Shown one piece after another: positions 33,604 through 39,279 of a stretch of DNA of 39,279 nt. The stretch covers positions 1 through 39,279 of the forward strand of contig CAZQSM010000013.1 in NCBI GenBank assembly GCA_964596065.1, written 5' to 3'. Source of the stretch: SZUA-254 sp964596065 (GTDB lineage: Bacteria; Bacteroidota; Ignavibacteria; UBA10030; SZUA-254). The stretch's first letter is position 1. Every line of letters begins with the position of its first letter. The translations under genes and the position numbers were made by a program. Under the pieces are notes generated by a model. It saw nothing but the letters and a program-made list of their open reading frames with translations. It was not told the origin of the DNA and did no database searches.

Positions 33604-33890
33604 AGCACCCGGCCCCAAAACTGATCGGGGAGCTGCTCCCGGCGCTGCTCGAGAAGCTCGGGCTCGCGAAGGGGCTCCACGACCGCCGCGTCCTCGAACG
33701 GTGGGCGGAGATCGTCGGGCCCAGGATCGCCGGCGTCACCGTCGCGGAACGGATCAGGGACGGCAAACTCTGGGTGAGCGTCAGCCACCCGGCGTGGCGG
33801 AACGAGCTGGTGTTCATGCGGCAGGAACTGATCGACAGGATCAACGGGGAACTCGGCGGCGGGACCGTCACGGAAATCATTTTCAGATAA
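33600..33890 (+). CDS. DUF721 (DciA-like) protein
   Basis: This 96-residue protein starts at a GTG overlapping the recF stop (GTGA). It has the DUF721 pattern LLEKLGLAKGLHDRRVLERWAEIVGPRIAGVT, then KLWVSVSHPAWRNELVFMRQELIDRIN. DciA proteins of this family act as helicase operators or loaders in bacteria without DnaC-type loaders, and a gene between recF and gyrB is a common location. Whether this short form has loader activity is inference. gyrB follows after 16 bases. Confidence 0.88.
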   Translation: MKHPAPKLIGELLPALLEKLGLAKGLHDRRVLERWAEIVGPRIAGVTVAERIRDGKLWVSVSHPAWRNELVFMRQELIDRINGELGGGTVTEIIFR

Positions 33891-33906
33891 GGTAAAAACC
33901 GGAGTT

Positions 33907-35961
33907 ATGGCAAAAACCAGCGACAAGAACAAGCCGCCCGTGAAGAAGGAAGGCGAATACACGGCGCAGGACATCACCGTCCTGAAGGGTCTCGAGCCGG
34001 TCCGCCAGCGCCCGGCGATGTACATCGGCGACGTCTCGACCCGCGGGTTGCACCACCTGGTCTACGAGGTGGTCGACAACTCCATCGACGAGGCCCTCGC
34101 AGGATACGCGCGCAACATCGCGGTCAGCATCAACAAGAACGGGTCGGTGACGGTGACCGACGACGGCCGCGGCATCCCGACCGGCATCCATCCCGGGGAG
34201 AAGCGTTCGGCCCTCGAAGTGGTGATGACCGTGCTGCACGCGGGAGGCAAGTTCGACAAGAACACCTACAAGGTGTCGGGAGGGCTCCACGGTGTGGGAG
34301 TGTCGGTGGTGAACGCGCTCTCGGAGCTGCTCGAGGTCGAGGTGAAGCGCGAGGGGAAGACGTGGTTCCAGCGCTACCGGAAGGGGAAGCCGGAATCGGA
34401 CGTGAAGGTCACCGGCAAGGCCGACGCGAAGCAGAGCGGAACGAAGGTCACCTTCCTCCCGGACGGCACCATCTTCAAGAACCGCACCTTCAAGTTCGAG
34501 ACGCTGGCCGAGCGTCTGCGCGAGCTGGCGTTCCTCAACCCGGACGTCAAGCTGCGCATCGGCGACCTGCGGGAGGGCGAGGAGCGGGAGGAAACGTTCC
34601 ATTTCAAGGGCGGGATCACCGAGTTCGTGAAGTACATCGACGCCACGCGGCCCTCGATCATGAAGAAGGCGTTCTACGCGAAGGGGTCGGACAAGGACGA
34701 GGGCGGCCGTCCGGTCGAGGCCGAGGTCGCGCTCCAGTACAACGACCAGTTCAACGAGAACGTCTTCACGTACGTCAACAACATCAACACGATGGAGGGC
34801 GGGACGCACCTCGTCGGGTTCCGTACGGCGCTGACGCGGTCGCTCAACAGCTATGCGTCGAGGAACAACCTCGTGAAAGAAAACGGCGTGCAGCTCACCG
34901 GCGACGATTTCCGCGAGGGGCTCACGGCCGTGCTGAGCGTCAAGGTGCAGGAGCCGCAGTTCGAGGGGCAGACCAAGACCAAGCTCGGCAACAGCGAGAT
35001 CAGGGGGATCGTCGAGGGGATCGTCGCCGACCAGCTCAACAACTGGCTTGACCAGAACCCGGGGGACGCCAGGCGGATCATCGAGAAGTGCCTCCGCGCG
35101 GCCGAGGCCCGGGAAGCGGCGCGCAAGGCCCGCGACCTCACCAGGCGCAAGAACGCGCTCGACTCGTCGAGCCTCCCCGGCAAGCTGGCCGACTGCTCCA
35201 TCAACGACCCGGAGCACTGCGAACTCTACATCGTCGAGGGGGACTCGGCCGGCGGCAGCGCGAAGCAGGGGCGCGACAGGCGCTTCCAGGCGATCCTCCC
35301 GATCAAGGGAAAGATCCTGAACGTCGAGAAGGCGCGGCTCCACAAGATCCTGGAGAACGAGGAGATCCGCTGCATCTTCACCGCCATCGGCGCCGGCGTG
35401 GGGGAGGAGTTCGACGCTTCCCGCATCCGGTACCACAAGATCATCGTGATGTGCGACGCGGACGTGGACGGTTCGCACATCCGCACGCTCCTGCTCACGC
35501 TCTTCTTCCGGTACATGAAGGAGCTGGTGGAACTCGGCCACATCTACATCGCCCAGCCCCCGCTCTATAAATTGAAAAAGGGAAAGCAGGAGGCGTACGC
35601 CTTCGACGACGAGGAGCGCGACGAGATCCTGAAGCGTTTTAAATCCGAAAAGAAGAAGGACGGCGCGAAGGAGTCCGCCGACGCGGCCCCGGAGACGGAG
35701 GAAGCCGCCTCCGGCGAGGAATCGGCCGTCGTGACCCCCGGCGGCGTCCTCATCTCGCGCTTCAAGGGCCTCGGCGAGATGAACCCGGAGCAGCTCTGGT
35801 CCACCACGATGAACCCGGAATCGCGGACGGTCCTGCAGGTCACCATCGAAAACGCGGCCGACGCCGACCGCACCTTTTCGATCCTGATGGGCGACGAGGT
35901 GGAGCCGCGGCGCGACTTCATCGAGAAGAACGCGAAGTACGTGCGGAACCTGGACGTCTGA
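33907..35961 (+). CDS. gyrB: DNA gyrase subunit B
   Basis: This 684-residue subunit supplies ATP hydrolysis and part of the cleavage site. Landmarks are QRPAMYIGD, DNSIDEALAGYA (catalytic Glu and Asn), DDGRGIPTG, GGLHGVGVSVVNALS, the TOPRIM motif EGDSAGGSAKQGRDR and CDADVDGSHIRTLLLTLFFRY. A low-complexity acidic/basic insert, about residues 579-613 (SEKKKDGAKESADAAPETEE then more), lies before the terminal FKGLGEMNPEQLWSTTMNPE, making the protein longer than many type I GyrB proteins. The TOPRIM residues near quinolone-interaction positions look wild type. gyrA follows after 57 bases. Confidence 0.98.
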   Translation: MAKTSDKNKPPVKKEGEYTAQDITVLKGLEPVRQRPAMYIGDVSTRGLHHLVYEVVDNSIDEALAGYARNIAVSINKNGSVTVTDDGRGIPTGIHPGEKRSALEVVMTVLHAGGKFDKNTYKVSGGLHGVGVSVVNALSELLEVEVKREGKTWFQRYRKGKPESDVKVTGKADAKQSGTKVTFLPDGTIFKNRTFKFETLAERLRELAFLNPDVKLRIGDLREGEEREETFHFKGGITEFVKYIDATRPSIMKKAFYAKGSDKDEGGRPVEAEVALQYNDQFNENVFTYVNNINTMEGGTHLVGFRTALTRSLNSYASRNNLVKENGVQLTGDDFREGLTAVLSVKVQEPQFEGQTKTKLGNSEIRGIVEGIVADQLNNWLDQNPGDARRIIEKCLRAAEAREAARKARDLTRRKNALDSSSLPGKLADCSINDPEHCELYIVEGDSAGGSAKQGRDRRFQAILPIKGKILNVEKARLHKILENEEIRCIFTAIGAGVGEEFDASRIRYHKIIVMCDADVDGSHIRTLLLTLFFRYMKELVELGHIYIAQPPLYKLKKGKQEAYAFDDEERDEILKRFKSEKKKDGAKESADAAPETEEAASGEESAVVTPGGVLISRFKGLGEMNPEQLWSTTMNPESRTVLQVTIENAADADRTFSILMGDEVEPRRDFIEKNAKYVRNLDV

Positions 35962-36018
35962 CGACGCCTACCGCCCGACACGAAACGACACTGAACTCTC
36001 CAGCACACTGAACGCATT

Positions 36019-38598
<2,580 letters not shown>

Positions 38599-38619
38599 TT
38601 TTCCTCGCCGCCTCCCGGA

Positions 38620-39279
38620 CTAGAACATCAGGGTCACGCTCCCGATCGCCATCCGGCCGATCTTCGATCCGCCGAAGATCTGGTAATGTTCCCTGTCGAG
38701 CAGGTTGGTGACGTTCACGCCCGCGCTGACGTTGCGCGTGAACCGGTACGCGGCCGACAGGTTCACCAGCGTGTACGCGTAGACCCTCCCCTGGTAAATC
38801 CCCGCCGCCCAGTCGAACGTCGGCACGTATTTCACCGCCAGGTTCGCGCTCAATCCCGACATCCCGATGAAGGTGACCCCGGCGTTGACCTTGTGCCGGG
38901 GGGCGTTGGGGATCAGGATGTCCTTGCTGCTCTTCTCCTTCACCGCGAAATCGAACCACGCGTAGTTGGCGTCGAAGGTCCACGCCTCGCCCGCGTAGTA
39001 ATTCAGCGCCACTTCCGCTCCCTGCTCCGTCACCTTTCCCGCGTTGTTGTACGACCAGATCGCCCGGAGCGCCGTGTCGCCCGGAAGGATGACCGGCTCG
39101 GGGTAATCGGGGTGGACGCCGGGGGCGAGGTCGGTGATGAAATCCCTCAGGATGTTATAGTACCCGTCCACCGTGACGAAGAGGCTCTTCGAAAAGATCC
39201 CCTTGTACCCCAGTTCGAACCCGGTGATCTTCTCCACCTTGAGCGCGTCGTTGCCGTGGTAGGCGAAGTACGACTTGAG
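38620..39279 (-). CDS. TonB-dependent receptor, C-terminal part (truncated by window edge)
   Basis: The frame stays open to the last base, so the N-terminus lies beyond 39279; 219 residues are visible. The sequence is a run of outer-membrane barrel strands typical of TonB-dependent receptors. It has KITGFELGYKGIFSKSLFVTVDGYYNILRDFITD, EQGAEVALNYYAGEAWTFDANYAWFD, PRHKVNAGVTFIGMSGLSANLAVKYV, LVNLSAAYRFTRNVSAGVNVTNLLDREHYQIFGG and a terminal aromatic residue in VTLMF. Such receptors import siderophores, vitamins or glycans using TonB energy. The plug and TonB box are outside the window, so the ligand cannot be inferred. Confidence 0.9.
   Translation of the reverse strand, partial: LKSYFAYHGNDALKVEKITGFELGYKGIFSKSLFVTVDGYYNILRDFITDLAPGVHPDYPEPVILPGDTALRAIWSYNNAGKVTEQGAEVALNYYAGEAWTFDANYAWFDFAVKEKSSKDILIPNAPRHKVNAGVTFIGMSGLSANLAVKYVPTFDWAAGIYQGRVYAYTLVNLSAAYRFTRNVSAGVNVTNLLDREHYQIFGGSKIGRMAIGSVTLMF

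Noticed and set aside
33883..35541. 552-codon open frame antisense to gyrB
   Set aside because: Shadow of gyrB; composition is His/Arg/Val/Leu-rich without domain signatures.

Overview
The window is a high-GC (by eye a little over 60%) bacterial chromosome segment that contains the replication origin. The best taxonomic fit is the Bacteroidota/Chlorobiota/Ignavibacteria side of the tree. One secreted protein ends in a type IX secretion (Por) sorting domain with the AQNYPNPFNP signature, and a PorV-like outer-membrane protein and a TonB-dependent receptor are also present. Many genes have clear AGGAG-type ribosome-binding sites, and three promoters have a TTGnnn box 17-18 bases from TATATT. 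These argue for an Ignavibacteria-like lineage rather than classical Bacteroidia, though sequence alone cannot settle it. A 100-N gap flanked by an exact 55-bp repeat shows that this is a scaffolded draft assembly, possibly a metagenome bin.

Layout. Positions 1-18,308 are a plus-strand accessory and housekeeping region. It holds a truncated intradiol dioxygenase, small membrane proteins, an ankyrin protein, a TauE/SafE permease broken only by the assembly gap, a lipoprotein-like protein, a large secreted 14-unit beta-propeller protein and a smaller propeller protein. A compact run follows: TerC, a Cdd1-type helix-hairpin-helix protein, a beta-carbonic-anhydrase-like protein, a zinc-ribbon protein, a TerB-like protein, a PorV-like barrel, a methyltransferase, a membrane protein, a GT39-type glycosyltransferase, a bacilliredoxin, TypA and an aminotransferase. 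Many of these genes overlap by 4 nt (ATGA), which suggests translational coupling.

Positions 18,369-28,964 are a minus-strand series that, read outward from the origin, runs rpmH-rnpA-yidD-yidC-DUF1801-mnmE-mnmG-rsmG-murQ-DUF2461-membrane protein-amidohydrolase. The first part is the classical origin-flanking cluster. parA/parB, often found just after rsmG, are absent and murQ takes that place. A perfect parS site lies at the mnmE/mnmG junction, so ParB is expected elsewhere in the genome. This junction also sits in the middle of a roughly 1.85-kb stretch of clearly lower GC.

Positions 28,965-38,598 contain the origin and the plus-strand dnaA-dnaN-recF-DUF721-gyrB-gyrA series. DnaA-box-like sequences are clustered on both sides of dnaA (29,207-29,390 and 30,945-31,146). 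The downstream cluster is followed by an AT-rich stretch, so the origin looks bipartite. The rpmH leader carries two mutually exclusive stem-loops, the second followed by a T-run, and the dnaA-dnaN spacer holds another terminator-like hairpin. The window ends in the 3' part of a minus-strand TonB-dependent receptor. No tRNA, rRNA, CRISPR array, insertion sequence or prophage was recognised.
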